Numbered from the stretch's first letter, positions 1-8,398 are shown. The stretch is 64,000 nucleotides of DNA from CAWCAW01 sp963714125 (GCA_963714125.1 OY970234.1:62001-126000), one strand, 5' to 3'. Numbers and translations are program-made. Notes: generated by a model not told the origin, from the sequence alone.

Positions 1-91
1 GCAGCTCGGGAAGTCCCGAGAACGGCCGTCACACCCCGGTACTATCAATCGATCCCATGATCGTTCGTCGGGGCGCCGAGCAGGCGCGCGA

Positions 92-1486
92 GTGGTGGCG
101 TCGATGAGCGGACGCCGCAAGCCCACCTCTACGTCGGCCTTCGGCGTGGGAAGGCGCGAAAGCCACGACGCCAGCACCTTCTACGCCCGCTTCAACGCTC
201 CGGTGCTCTCCGACGACGACGCCGTGACGCACTCTCCGGTCACCAACAAGCTGGTGCAGGGCGACTCCCGCAAGATGAATGAGATCGACGACTCGTCCGT
301 CGCCCTGGTGATCACTTCGCCGCCGTACTTCGCAGGTAAGGAATACGAGGAGGCCCTCGGCCAGGGGCACGTGCCGGCCAGCTATCTCGACTATCTGCAG
401 ATGCTGACCGACGTCTTCGCCGAGTGCGTGCGCACGCTCGAGCCCGGTGGTCGCATCGCCGTCAATGTGGCCAACTTGGGTCGCAAGCCGTATCGCTCGC
501 TGTCGGCCGACGTCATCGGCATCCTCCAGGACAACCTCGGTCTCCTGCTGCGCGGCGAGGTCATCTGGCACAAGGCACGCGGCGCCAACGGCTCGTGCGC
601 GTGGGGATCGTTCCTGAGCCCCACCAACCCGGTGCTGCGCGACCTGACCGAGCGCGTCGTCATCGCCAGCAAGGGCCGCTTCGACCGGGCCGTGCCCCGC
701 AGCCGCCGTCAACGTCTCGGGCTCCCCGCCGTTGGATCGATCTCCAAGGACGAGTTCTTCGAGGCCACCACCGACGTGTGGGAGATCCCCGCCGAAAGTG
801 CACGCCGGGTGGGCCACCCCGCCCCTTTCCCTGTCGAGCTGCCCCTGCGCCTCATCGACCTCTACACCTTCGTCGACGACCTCGTCCTTGATCCCTTCAT
901 GGGCTCGGGCACCACGGCAGTGGCCGCATTGCGCAGCGGACGGCGTTTCGCCGGCTACGACACCGAGTCGTCCTACATCGAGATCGCCGAGCAGCGCATC
1001 GAGTCCGAGCGCGACCTTCTGCTCAATGCGCCGACGCCACCGTCGCCGCCGGCGGGCGCCAGTGCTGTGCAGGTCGCCCGCGACATGCTCCAAAGCTGCG
1101 GCTTCAAAGATGTGCGAGACGACGTCAAAGGAGGCGGCGTCGTACGAGCCGACCTGTCGGCCGTCGATCGGCGCGGCATGACATGGCTCTTCGACGTGTG
1201 GGGGACCATCACCAATGGGGGCAACGGCCTGCGCCGCACCGACACGCTGTGGAAGGCCCTCGGCAAAGCCGCGCTGATCCACGCCGCCCAACCCGACTCC
1301 CCTCTCGTGTTGCTCACCACCGACGTTCCCAGCCCGCGCAGCCCCGGCGAACGGGCGTGGCGCTCGCTGGCGGGCGGCGATGACGGTGGCGCGCTGGCGG
1401 TGGTCACCGACGTCATCGACATGAGCTCCGAGGATGACCGAGCCCGCCTGACACGCTATGCTCGGCGCGGCGTGGGTCGTGGGTAG
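92..1486 (+). CDS. Beta-class site-specific DNA methyltransferase (N4-cytosine or N6-adenine)
   Basis: Predicted to transfer a methyl group from SAM to an exocyclic amino group in DNA. Catalytic motif IV TSPPY is at about residues 75-79 and the SAM-binding motif DPFMGSGTT starts at residue 267. The order IV before I is the beta-class arrangement. After about residue 310 there is an extra C-terminal domain of about 150 residues. Its D-(x)n-WLFDVWG segment followed by a hydrophobic helix and a VLLTTDVP strand resembles a nuclease-like fold in which the usual lysine is a tryptophan; that is inference. The GTG at 92 opens the frame, and an ATG at 104 is an equally good start. The gene is 8 bases upstream of a probable nuclease gene, so the pair reads as a restriction-modification operon. 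Recognition sequence cannot be read from sequence. Confidence 0.88.
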   Translation: MVASMSGRRKPTSTSAFGVGRRESHDASTFYARFNAPVLSDDDAVTHSPVTNKLVQGDSRKMNEIDDSSVALVITSPPYFAGKEYEEALGQGHVPASYLDYLQMLTDVFAECVRTLEPGGRIAVNVANLGRKPYRSLSADVIGILQDNLGLLLRGEVIWHKARGANGSCAWGSFLSPTNPVLRDLTERVVIASKGRFDRAVPRSRRQRLGLPAVGSISKDEFFEATTDVWEIPAESARRVGHPAPFPVELPLRLIDLYTFVDDLVLDPFMGSGTTAVAALRSGRRFAGYDTESSYIEIAEQRIESERDLLLNAPTPPSPPAGASAVQVARDMLQSCGFKDVRDDVKGGGVVRADLSAVDRRGMTWLFDVWGTITNGGNGLRRTDTLWKALGKAALIHAAQPDSPLVLLTTDVPSPRSPGERAWRSLAGGDDGGALAVVTDVIDMSSEDDRARLTRYARRGVGRG

Positions 1487-1494
1487 CGAGGGCA

Positions 1495-2553
1495 TTGCCT
1501 GACGACCGCACCATGGTCACCGAGCTCGCCACGGCGTTGGGGACCTTGCCCCACGACACCGTGGGCGCGGCCCTCCACGCTCGGCCCGGCGAGTTGCGCG
1601 TGGACGACACCACCTGGGTGAGGCTGGCCGCACTGCACGGCGCCGGTAGCTACGCCGCCGAGTTCGCCGGCGCCTTCGCCAACGGACGCGCCTTTCTCCA
1701 CGCCGCCGACGGGTTGCGGGGTCGTCCGCCCCGGTTGGTGGAGTGGACCGGAGGACGCCGGCCCCCGGGCGACGAGGTTGCACCCGTCGACCTGCGCATC
1801 GACCACGTCTACCTGGTGAGCTGCAAGTACCTGTCGCGCGTCATCGCCAACCCGTCCCCGGCCCGCCTATTCGACGGTCTGCTCGTCACCACCACGCAAC
1901 GGGCGCAGACGGACTGGTACGAGCTGGTCGCTCCCGTTGAGTACCGCCAGCTCTACGACGCCTGTCGACGCGTCGCCGAAGTTGCGGGTGTCCCGGGAGT
2001 GGACGATCTTCCCGACGATCCCGCCCACATGACTTCGGATCAGCGCAAGCAACTGCGCGACGCGCTGCCGGGCCGGTCCTATCCGTCCGACGAGGCCCAA
2101 GAGGCGTACCGGCGGTTTTGTGACGCCGTGGCGTCAGCTTCGGCGCAGCGCTGGCGAAACAACGCCGAGGGCAACCCCGCCCAACAGCGGCTGTTGTGGC
2201 GTCTACTGCGCATCGGCAACGCGCCGTACTTCTTGTTGGGCGCCGATACTCGGGGACAGCTGCGACTGCGCATCGCCAGTGCGTGGGACTGGCGCCAGGC
2301 TTATCGGTTTGTCGGACTCGACATCGCGGCGTCTAGCGCCGGGCAGCCCCAAGTCGACTTTGCCGCGACGTATGTCGACCGGCACAGCTCGGCGCGTCAC
2401 ACTGTCCGCGGCCATGTGGAAGTGCGCTGGAGCCATGGGCGCTTTGCCCATCCGCCCGAGGCCAAGGTCTATCTCGATACTCCCACCGACGAGCTGCCGG
2501 GGTACTTTCCCCTCGAAGAAACGGCGGCGCAGCAGCCCGAGCTGTGGGGCTGA
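1495..2553 (+). CDS. Putative restriction endonuclease partner of the methyltransferase
   Basis: No family was recognised with certainty. The 352-residue protein directly follows the methyltransferase with an 8-base gap, as expected for the restriction half of an R-M pair. A segment at about residues 99-111 reads D-L-R-I-D-H-V-Y-L-V-S-C-K. This is the shape of a PD-(D/E)xK nuclease core, an acidic residue on one strand and a lysine at the end of the next, although the middle acidic position is Ser. A Glu at residue 83 could complete the site. The rest has aromatic and Arg-rich segments suited to DNA binding. Start is TTG at 1495, with ATG at 1513 as an alternative. Product role is inferred from context and this motif only. 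Confidence 0.6.
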   Translation: MPDDRTMVTELATALGTLPHDTVGAALHARPGELRVDDTTWVRLAALHGAGSYAAEFAGAFANGRAFLHAADGLRGRPPRLVEWTGGRRPPGDEVAPVDLRIDHVYLVSCKYLSRVIANPSPARLFDGLLVTTTQRAQTDWYELVAPVEYRQLYDACRRVAEVAGVPGVDDLPDDPAHMTSDQRKQLRDALPGRSYPSDEAQEAYRRFCDAVASASAQRWRNNAEGNPAQQRLLWRLLRIGNAPYFLLGADTRGQLRLRIASAWDWRQAYRFVGLDIAASSAGQPQVDFAATYVDRHSSARHTVRGHVEVRWSHGRFAHPPEAKVYLDTPTDELPGYFPLEETAAQQPELWG

Positions 2554-2601
2554 GGTCTGCCGCTGCCGCTGCGGCTGAGGCTGCGGTGGTGGCCGGTTAG
2601 G

Positions 2602-3207
2602 TCAGGCGTCGACTTGGCGGCGGCCCTCAAGTGCTCTACCCAGCGTCAACTCGTCGGCGTACTCGAGGTCACCCCCCACCGGCAGTCCACTGGCGATGCG
2701 CGTGGTGGTGATCTCGAAGGGTTTCAACAGACGGGCGACGTACATGGCGGTGGCTTCGCCTTCGAGGTTCGGGTTCGTGCACAAGATGACCTCGGTCACA
2801 CCCTCGGGCTCAAGTCGCTCCAGGAGCTCACGCAGCTTTAGCTGATCCGGCCCGATCCCTTCGATGGGATTAAGGGCGCCGTGCAACACGTGGTAGCGGC
2901 CCTTGAACTCATGGGTCTTCTCCACCGCCACGATGTCACGCGGGTCCTCGACGACGCACAGAAGTGCCCCGTCGCGGCGGGTGTCGTTGCAGATGACGCA
3001 CAGCGCGCCTTCGGCCACGTTGAAACACCGCGGGCACAAGGTGACGCGTTCTTTGACGGCGACGATGGCGTCGGCCAGTCGCATGGCGTCTTCGGGCGCC
3101 ACCTTCAGGAGATGAAAGGCGATGCGCTGCGCGGACTTGGGACCAATCCCAGGGAGACGACCCAACTCGTCGACGAGCGACTGGAGCGGGCCGGCGAAGG
3201 CCGTCAC
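2602..3207 (-). CDS. recR: Recombination mediator RecR
   Basis: RecR works with RecO/RecF to load RecA at gapped or broken DNA. The 201-residue length is typical. The N-terminal helix-hairpin-helix (LGRLPGIGPKSAQRIAFHLL) is followed by a four-Cys zinc finger (C58, C61, C70, C73) and a Toprim domain with the acidic CVVEDPRD segment. The C-terminal part contains GLPVGGDLEYADELTLGRAL, characteristic of RecR. It starts with GTG, overlapping the dnaX stop by four bases (GTGA), so translation is coupled to dnaX. The ybaB/ebfC gene that often lies between dnaX and recR is absent here. Confidence 0.97.
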   Translation of the reverse strand: MTAFAGPLQSLVDELGRLPGIGPKSAQRIAFHLLKVAPEDAMRLADAIVAVKERVTLCPRCFNVAEGALCVICNDTRRDGALLCVVEDPRDIVAVEKTHEFKGRYHVLHGALNPIEGIGPDQLKLRELLERLEPEGVTEVILCTNPNLEGEATAMYVARLLKPFEITTTRIASGLPVGGDLEYADELTLGRALEGRRQVDA

Positions 3208-5303
3208 ACTTCCTCAGCGCCCGGAAAGGCCAGCTTGAGCCGCTGTTCCGGCGTAGGTCCGGCGCCGGCGAGCTCGGTCTCCGCCGCCAGCACGGCAGGA
3301 TCGAGAAGGTCCGGCTCAGGTTCGTCGATGGCAGCGGGGGCGCCCTGAACGGGAGCATCCGCTCGGGTGCTTGCTACCTCGGCGGTGCGGGCCACGCTGC
3401 TTGCCTTGTCGGTGCCCCGACTACGGGTGCCAGCGGTGCCTTTGGCGTCGGGGGTTTGCTTGATGTCGGCGGCGGCCTTGGTGTCGGTCCCACTATCACC
3501 GGCAAGGTCACCGGCGACGGCGCCAGGAACGTCCTTCTGACTCAAATCATCGACGACCTCGACGTCGTCGCTGACGGCCGGTCGCGTCGCTTCTTCGTCC
3601 ACCACCAGCCGCAGGGGAACGGGCCGCCCGAAATGCGTCCCGAGAGCGCGCTCGACGTCGATGCGGACGTCCTCGCAATAAGAGCGATGCGTGTCGTTGG
3701 GGAGGGCGAACACCGCCGTGCCGTTGTCGACGGCGACGAAACGTCCCACTCGGAACCGTGCCCGAGCTCGTCCCGGCAGCGATGCCAAAAGGCCGTCGCC
3801 CCAGGCCTGCACCAGTTCGTCTCGAGAAGGCATGGCCGATTCGTTCCGAACCCCGGCCGTCGGCCCGGTTGCCACGCTCGTAGTCAGCAGCGGGACGGGA
3901 GCCTCGGATTCGGGCCTCACGCTGGCCGCCCCCGCCTTGGCCTGGCGACGAACGGCGCCGAGCGAACGTCGGGCCAAGTCCGGACCCGAGGGTGCACCGC
4001 CGGGGGGTACTCCTCCAGCGGCGGGCGCATTGGCCACGGCGGCAGGGGCGTCGGTCTTCACCTCGGCCACGGTCACAGGCGGGGTCGGAGCGCCGGCAGT
4101 GGCGGCAGTGGCGGCAGTAGCGGCAGTGGCGGCGCCTTTGGGCGGGCTTCCAGCGACAGCGGCGGGAACCCCACCGGCGACCACACCACGCTCGAGGCGC
4201 TCGATCCGCTCCAGCAGCGCCGCCGGTGAGTCGTCCGCCTCGGGGTGGGTAAGACGAATGAGGGCGACTTCGAGGTGCACGCGGGGATCGGGCGAATCGC
4301 GCATGTCGACCTGGGCCCGGCCCAGTGCCTCCATGGCTCGCACCAGTCCGGCCAGGCCGATCCGAGCCCCTACGTCGGCCACTTCGGTGCGCTCCGATCC
4401 GGCCAGTTGCACCAGCTCGGGAGCGACGGTGGCCAAGAACCCCTGGCGCAGATAGTCCGACAACTCGGTGGACAGTCGTTGGGGATCGAGCCCGGAGATG
4501 GCGGCCCGAGCCACGAAGGCCAGGGCACGGGCGGTGTCGCGCTCGGCCAGCGCCTCGCCAAGCTCAGCGAGCTCGAGCTCATCGTCTCGAACGCCGCCGG
4601 CCGCCGCCACCTGGTCGAGAGCGGACAACGCATCGCGTGCCGATCCCCGTCCCCGTCGGACCGCCGATTCCACCGCTTCGTCACTGAGTTCGAGCCCTGC
4701 GCTGTCGCGTACGCCGCGCAGGAGCCCGGCCAGGACCTCCGGACCAAGAAGGTGGAACTCGTATTGCTGGGTGCGGCTGCGAATGGTGGCCAGCACCTTC
4801 TGCACGTCGGTGGTGGCCAGCACGAAGACGACGTGGCCGGGCGGCTCCTCCAGGGTTTTCAGCAACGCGTTGGAGGCCGCCGTCGACAGCATGTGGACCT
4901 CGTCGACGATGTAGACCTTCCAGCGGCCCGGCGTACCAAGCGCGGCATGGGAGACCAGGTCGCGCATGGAATCGACCCCATTGTTGGAGGCGGCGTCGAG
5001 CTCGTGCACGTCGAGCGAGCTCCCGCGGGTGATCTCGACACACGAGTCGCACACGCCGCAGGGCTCACCGTCGACAGGGGCGGCGCAGTTGAGCGCTTTG
5101 GCCAAGATGCGCGCCGTCGACGTCTTGCCGGTGCCGCGTGGGCCGCTGAAGAGATAGGCGTGCCCGACGTGCTCGCTGCGCACGGCATTGCGTAGGGCCA
5201 GGCTCACGTGGTCCTGGCCGAGGACATCCTCGAAGCGCTGTGGGCGAAAGCGCCGGTACAGCGTCTGGTATGCGGGTTCCCCGCCGTCCGCGCCGTCGGC
5301 CAC
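3204..5303 (-). CDS. dnaX: DNA polymerase III subunit gamma/tau
   Basis: Clamp-loader ATPase of the replicative polymerase. The N-terminal AAA+ domain is intact: YRRFRPQRFEDVLGQDHV opening, Walker A GPRGTGKTS at residues 54-62, zinc-binding cysteines C73, C82, C85 and C88, Walker B DEVHML, and the SRT sensor/arginine-finger region. Domain III follows to about residue 370. The C-terminal half (tau-like) is low-complexity Ala/Thr/Pro/Asp with an (AAT)n run near 4090-4140 and a conserved-looking segment around residues 490-560 for polymerase or helicase contacts. Start is GTG at 5303. The 699 residues fit actinobacterial DnaX. No programmed frameshift heptamer was identified. Confidence 0.96.
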   Translation of the reverse strand: MADGADGGEPAYQTLYRRFRPQRFEDVLGQDHVSLALRNAVRSEHVGHAYLFSGPRGTGKTSTARILAKALNCAAPVDGEPCGVCDSCVEITRGSSLDVHELDAASNNGVDSMRDLVSHAALGTPGRWKVYIVDEVHMLSTAASNALLKTLEEPPGHVVFVLATTDVQKVLATIRSRTQQYEFHLLGPEVLAGLLRGVRDSAGLELSDEAVESAVRRGRGSARDALSALDQVAAAGGVRDDELELAELGEALAERDTARALAFVARAAISGLDPQRLSTELSDYLRQGFLATVAPELVQLAGSERTEVADVGARIGLAGLVRAMEALGRAQVDMRDSPDPRVHLEVALIRLTHPEADDSPAALLERIERLERGVVAGGVPAAVAGSPPKGAATAATAATAATAGAPTPPVTVAEVKTDAPAAVANAPAAGGVPPGGAPSGPDLARRSLGAVRRQAKAGAASVRPESEAPVPLLTTSVATGPTAGVRNESAMPSRDELVQAWGDGLLASLPGRARARFRVGRFVAVDNGTAVFALPNDTHRSYCEDVRIDVERALGTHFGRPVPLRLVVDEEATRPAVSDDVEVVDDLSQKDVPGAVAGDLAGDSGTDTKAAADIKQTPDAKGTAGTRSRGTDKASSVARTAEVASTRADAPVQGAPAAIDEPEPDLLDPAVLAAETELAGAGPTPEQRLKLAFPGAEEV

Positions 5304-5387
5304 GGGCGCAGCCTACCGGCGGCGGGTCGGCGCCCCGTCGAGGTGGGCGACGGTGATCGGCCCCGGTGATCGGTGCGACGGCCAGGT

Positions 5388-5484
5388 TGGCTACGGCACA
5401 CGGACGGATCCGCTGAGAGCTGCTGCCTTCCGGCCCTGACCCGGTTCACGGGAGCCCGTTGCGCAGGACCCGGCCGCCGCACGA
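5388..5484 (-). ncRNA. ffs: Signal recognition particle RNA, small bacterial (4.5S) type
   Basis: Read on the minus strand, the region contains the SRP domain IV signature GGGTCAGGGCCGGAAGGCAG followed by CAGC: the asymmetric loop plus the GGAA tetraloop that bind Ffh. Flanking arms can pair into the long hairpin typical of the roughly 95-nt bacterial SRP RNA. It lies upstream of dnaX on the same strand, a common actinobacterial position. Ends are approximate to within about 5 bases. Confidence 0.9.
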
Positions 5485-5545
5485 ACCACCGGCGCCGGCC
5501 GTCCGCCTGGGAGACGATAGCCTCCCTGCTCTGCGTAAAGCTCCC

Positions 5546-5630
5546 GGAGGAGTGCGAGAGCGGCCGAATCGGCACGACTGGAAATCGTGTGACCTGCAAG
5601 GGTCCATGGGTTCAAATCCCATCTCCTCCG
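5546..5630 (+). tRNA. tRNA-Ser, anticodon GGA
   Basis: The acceptor arms GGAGGAG (5546-5552) and CTCCTCC (5623-5629) pair perfectly, with discriminator G. The anticodon stem CACGA/TCGTG encloses loop CTGGAAA, giving GGA (UCC/UCU codons). A long variable arm follows, as expected of a class II tRNA, and the T loop TTCAAAT is present. No CCA is encoded. Confidence 0.95.
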
Positions 5631-5675
5631 CCGCCTGGGCCCGGCGACAGTCGGGTCCTGTCGTACCGTGACGCC

Positions 5676-6176
5676 GTGTCTGTGACCACACCTGAGCCCC
5701 TGGACGACACCTCGGCGATGCGACTCGCATTGGCCGAAGCGGCCGCCGCCGGGGTCCATGGCGACGTGCCGGTGGGCGCGCTGTGCATCGTCGGCGGACA
5801 GATCGTGTCCTCTCGTCATAACGAGCGCGAGCAGCGAGGCGACCCCACCGCCCATGCCGAGATCCTCGCTCTGGCTGATGCGTCTCGAGCGCTGGGGACG
5901 TGGCGACTCGGGGAAGTCACCTTGGTGGTGACCCTCGAACCATGCCCCATGTGCGCAGGTGCGCTGGTGGCGGCTCGGGTGGGACGGCTCGTCTTCGGCG
6001 CCGCTGACCCCAAGGCAGGGGCGTGCGGGTCGCTGTACCAGCTGTGCGCCGATCCTCGCTTGAACCACGAGCTTCCGGTCACCGGTGGCGTGCTGGAGGG
6101 CGAGTCGGCGGCCCTGCTGACCGAGTTCTTTGCCGCTCGGCGAGCTGCCCGACGCGATGTCGATCAAGACGCCTGA
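5676..6176 (+). CDS. tadA: tRNA(adenine34) deaminase TadA
   Basis: Zinc-dependent deaminase that converts A34 to inosine in tRNA-Arg(ACG), allowing decoding of CGN codons. From the GTG start at 5676 the protein is 166 residues, the family norm. The catalytic H60-A-E62 and the PCPMC motif with C90 and C93 form the zinc site. The reading frame is open further upstream but runs through the tRNA-Ser gene, so the start after that tRNA is chosen. It sits between two tRNA-Ser genes, and its presumed substrate tRNA-Arg(ACG) is also in this window at 52008-52082. Confidence 0.95.
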   Translation: MSVTTPEPLDDTSAMRLALAEAAAAGVHGDVPVGALCIVGGQIVSSRHNEREQRGDPTAHAEILALADASRALGTWRLGEVTLVVTLEPCPMCAGALVAARVGRLVFGAADPKAGACGSLYQLCADPRLNHELPVTGGVLEGESAALLTEFFAARRAARRDVDQDA

Positions 6177-6251
6177 AATTGGGCGGGTCTCAGGACGAGG
6201 CGTGGCGCATGCCAGAATGGTCGATCGGGGTGGCACAGCAAAAACCCTGAT

Positions 6252-6338
6252 GGAGGAGTGCGAGAGCGGACGAATCGGACGGTCTCGAAAACCGTTGTGG
6301 TCGCAAGGTCACCGTGGGTTCGAATCCCACCTCCTCCG
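6252..6338 (+). tRNA. tRNA-Ser, anticodon CGA
   Basis: The acceptor arms GGAGGAG (6252-6258) and CTCCTCC (6331-6337) pair, with discriminator G. The anticodon stem ACGGT/ACCGT holds loop CTCGAAA, giving CGA (UCG codon). A long variable arm and T loop TTCGAAT are present. CCA is not encoded. The 169 bases to the next gene hold nothing I can name. Confidence 0.95.
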
Positions 6339-6514
6339 CTTTGTGATGTCTCAGGACATCGTGGACACCCGAACCCACGACCTGGCCATTCGATCTCGGT
6401 CCGGCCGTGGTGTGCATCTCGCGACGAGTTCTGCCGCTCCCGGTGTTACTCAGGAACGGGTGTGACAGACAGAACCACGCCCCACCGCTCGGCGACTCAC
6501 ACAACGCGCACCAG

Positions 6515-7318
6515 CTACTGAGGCGCCGCTGCCGTCATCTGGGCCAACATCTGTTCAAGTGCGGCCTGGTCTGGCCCTACGAACGGTTGCGCCGTTGGTG
6601 TGGCGGCCAGCGAGCCCAGCAGCCGTTCGGTCATGGCACCCGAAGCGGCGGGCAGATGGCTGCTCAACACCATCGTGGGGTTCATCTGGCGGATCAGATT
6701 CAACTCCTTGGCGAGCGCGCCGGGGTCGGTGTTGTGGACCCATGGCGAGTCGATTGTCGCCCAGAGGACCTGGCCCTGCCGCAGTTCGTCGTCCGAGAGG
6801 TCGTCAGCTCGCTCGGGGACGTCTTCGAGCAGCGCACCAAAACAGTCTGAGCTGAAGAACACGCCCGACTTCTCATCGTGGAAACCGGTCGTAGATGGGT
6901 TGTCGAAAACCGGTGGCTTTACGGCGGTGAGGGTGCGCTCGCCGACAGTAATCGCCTGTCCTGGATTCAAAAGGTGAACCCTGTCCATCGGTAAAGGGGC
7001 GGACGTACTCAGGCTGCCCACGCTCAGAAATGTGGTGATCACACGGAGCTCCAGATTCTCGGTGAGCAACTGGTGCAGCGTCCCGATGTGATCGAAGTCG
7101 GGATGAGTGAGCCAGATCCACTTGAGGTCGGCCGGGTCGATCACCGACCGAAGGGCCGACATGAACTCGTCGCTCTCAACAACTGCTCCGGTATCGACCA
7201 GTACCGGCTCGGAACCGTCGAGGACGAAAGCGTTGATGGGGATGAGACCGAAGCCCGGAATCGGGAAGCTCGATGTCAGGACGTCGATGTCGGCTGCGGC
7301 TTTGTAGCTGGTGACCAT
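6515..7318 (-). CDS. MBL-fold metallo-hydrolase
   Basis: A cytosolic metallo-beta-lactamase-fold hydrolase of unknown substrate. The metal motif is THPDFDHIG (the HxxxDH site), preceded by the LVDTGA strand. Downstream are a VFFSSDCFGALL metal-binding strand and an SSHLPAA segment with the last His. The ATG at 7318 is chosen because AGGAGA lies 7 bases upstream on the minus strand; a TTG at 7351, overlapping the upstream stop, lacks such a site. It is the last gene of the operon 8333-6515, after a cupin and an SRPBCC protein, which suggests turnover of a small organic compound under the divergent TetR regulator. Confidence 0.85.
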   Translation of the reverse strand: MVTSYKAAADIDVLTSSFPIPGFGLIPINAFVLDGSEPVLVDTGAVVESDEFMSALRSVIDPADLKWIWLTHPDFDHIGTLHQLLTENLELRVITTFLSVGSLSTSAPLPMDRVHLLNPGQAITVGERTLTAVKPPVFDNPSTTGFHDEKSGVFFSSDCFGALLEDVPERADDLSDDELRQGQVLWATIDSPWVHNTDPGALAKELNLIRQMNPTMVLSSHLPAASGAMTERLLGSLAATPTAQPFVGPDQAALEQMLAQMTAAAPQ

Positions 7319-7347
7319 GGTCGTTCTCCTCTGTGATTGGTCGTTGG

Positions 7348-7830
7348 TCAAGGTTCAAGAATGTCGAGCCCGTGGCTTCGGGCTGCAGCCGCGAGGACTT
7401 GGGCGTCTCGTTGCGGAAGATCCGGGGGCGGCAGGGTCAACGTGGTCGCCGGCGATCCACATGTTCGGGTGAAGTCCTCGAATCTCGCTGGAGTGAGCAA
7501 CAAGAGGAAGCGAGCCTCGGTCGAGTCGACACGGAAGCGGTGCGCAACCATTCGGGGGCCGAATACAAAAGCGCCGGCGGACGCGGCGCGCTGCTCGTCG
7601 CCCAGCCAGAAGGTGAGGTCGCCGTCGAGGATGTACCACGCTTCGCCTTCGTGGTGGTGCCGGTGGCCAGGCGAGCCCGAGCCTTGTGGTGCACGCACCT
7701 CCGCCACCGCCAGGTTTCCAGACGTCTGGTCCCCGGTTGTCTTGTACGTGAGCAAACCTCCGGAGAACCACAGCGCCTCCCCCGTTTCGGCATCGAGGAT
7801 GTGGCCACCGGGCGCGACGTTCAGGGTCAT
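7348..7830 (-). CDS. Cupin-domain protein, quercetinase-like
   Basis: A 160-residue single-domain cupin. Metal motif 1 is present as GHRHHHEGEAWYILDGDLTFW (G-x-H-x-H...E...G), and the second barrel motif appears as FVFGPRMVAHRFRV with its His. Such proteins often bind iron, copper or manganese and act as dioxygenases or sugar isomerases; the substrate is not evident. Its ATG overlaps the SRPBCC stop by four bases (ATGA), so the two are translationally coupled. Confidence 0.85.
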   Translation of the reverse strand: MTLNVAPGGHILDAETGEALWFSGGLLTYKTTGDQTSGNLAVAEVRAPQGSGSPGHRHHHEGEAWYILDGDLTFWLGDEQRAASAGAFVFGPRMVAHRFRVDSTEARFLLLLTPARFEDFTRTCGSPATTLTLPPPDLPQRDAQVLAAAARSHGLDILEP

Positions 7831-8333
7831 GCCTGATCGTTCGCTGGGCTCATGGCCTCGGCGACGGCCTTGAGTTGCTGAAGGGTGTGCCGCATGCCTT
7901 CAAGAAGTTCGCGGTGCCGGTTGGTCGGGACGTCGAGTACCCGAGCCCAGACGGGGATCCGCTTGACGTCGTAGGACTCGGTGACCTGTGTGCCGCCGGC
8001 GACCGTCTCGAAGCGGTAGCGCCACACAGTGGACTCGTGTCCGCCCTCCTCGGTGACGAAGGCAAACTCACGTCCCGCGTCAGCGGTCAGGATGCGGCCT
8101 CGGCGAGACCAGTGCATGAGGCCCCGCGGCCCGCCCCTGTTGTGGCCGACGAATCTGGCGCCTTCAGCCGGCCCGGTAGCGCCCTGCTCCCATTCGACGG
8201 CCTGGCATTCGGGACTCCACTCGCCCATTCGGCCCAGGTCGGCGACCAGGTCATAGATGCGCTCAGGGGTGGCCTTGATGACGAGCTCTTCGCTGTCGCT
8301 GGTCAGCCACCACCTCTGGTTTCTCGGTGCCAT
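7827..8333 (-). CDS. SRPBCC (START/Bet v1-like) family protein
   Basis: A 168-residue helix-grip protein of the polyketide cyclase/dehydrase-like group, which binds hydrophobic ligands. The N-terminal strand-helix EELVIKATPERIYDLVADL followed by GEWSPECQAVEWEQG is typical, and the long C-terminal helix HRELLEGMRHTLQQLKAVAE closes the pocket. It is the first gene of the operon. A strong Shine-Dalgarno AGGAGG lies 6 bases before its ATG, and a TTGACA-17-TAGCTT promoter lies upstream. The ligand is unknown. Confidence 0.85.
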   Translation of the reverse strand: MAPRNQRWWLTSDSEELVIKATPERIYDLVADLGRMGEWSPECQAVEWEQGATGPAEGARFVGHNRGGPRGLMHWSRRGRILTADAGREFAFVTEEGGHESTVWRYRFETVAGGTQVTESYDVKRIPVWARVLDVPTNRHRELLEGMRHTLQQLKAVAEAMSPANDQA

Positions 8334-8369
8334 CAGGTCCTCCTCATCGTTTGTCGGGGTGCGGTTGAT

Positions 8370-8398
8370 AAGCTACGGCCATTAGCTCTAGCTGTCAA
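8370..8398 (-). promoter_or_regulatory. Promoter of the SRPBCC-cupin-MBL operon with an embedded TetR operator candidate
   Basis: On the minus strand a consensus -35 TTGACA (8398-8393) is followed after 17 bases by TAGCTT (8375-8370). Between and overlapping them is the inverted repeat AGCTA-N7-TAGCT (8371-8387). The divergent tetR starts at 8425 with GATAAT 9 bases before its ATG, consistent with a leaderless transcript. A repressor bound at the repeat would block both directions; this is inference. Confidence 0.6.

Noticed and set aside
29..1495. A 488-codon open frame on the minus strand across the methyltransferase gene
   Set aside because: It is antisense to a gene with clear methyltransferase motifs, has no family features and is Gly/Arg/His-rich, as expected of the complementary strand of high-GC coding DNA.
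5391..6236. A 281-codon minus-strand frame across tadA and a tRNA gene
   Set aside because: It runs through a tRNA gene and antisense to tadA, with no recognisable motifs.
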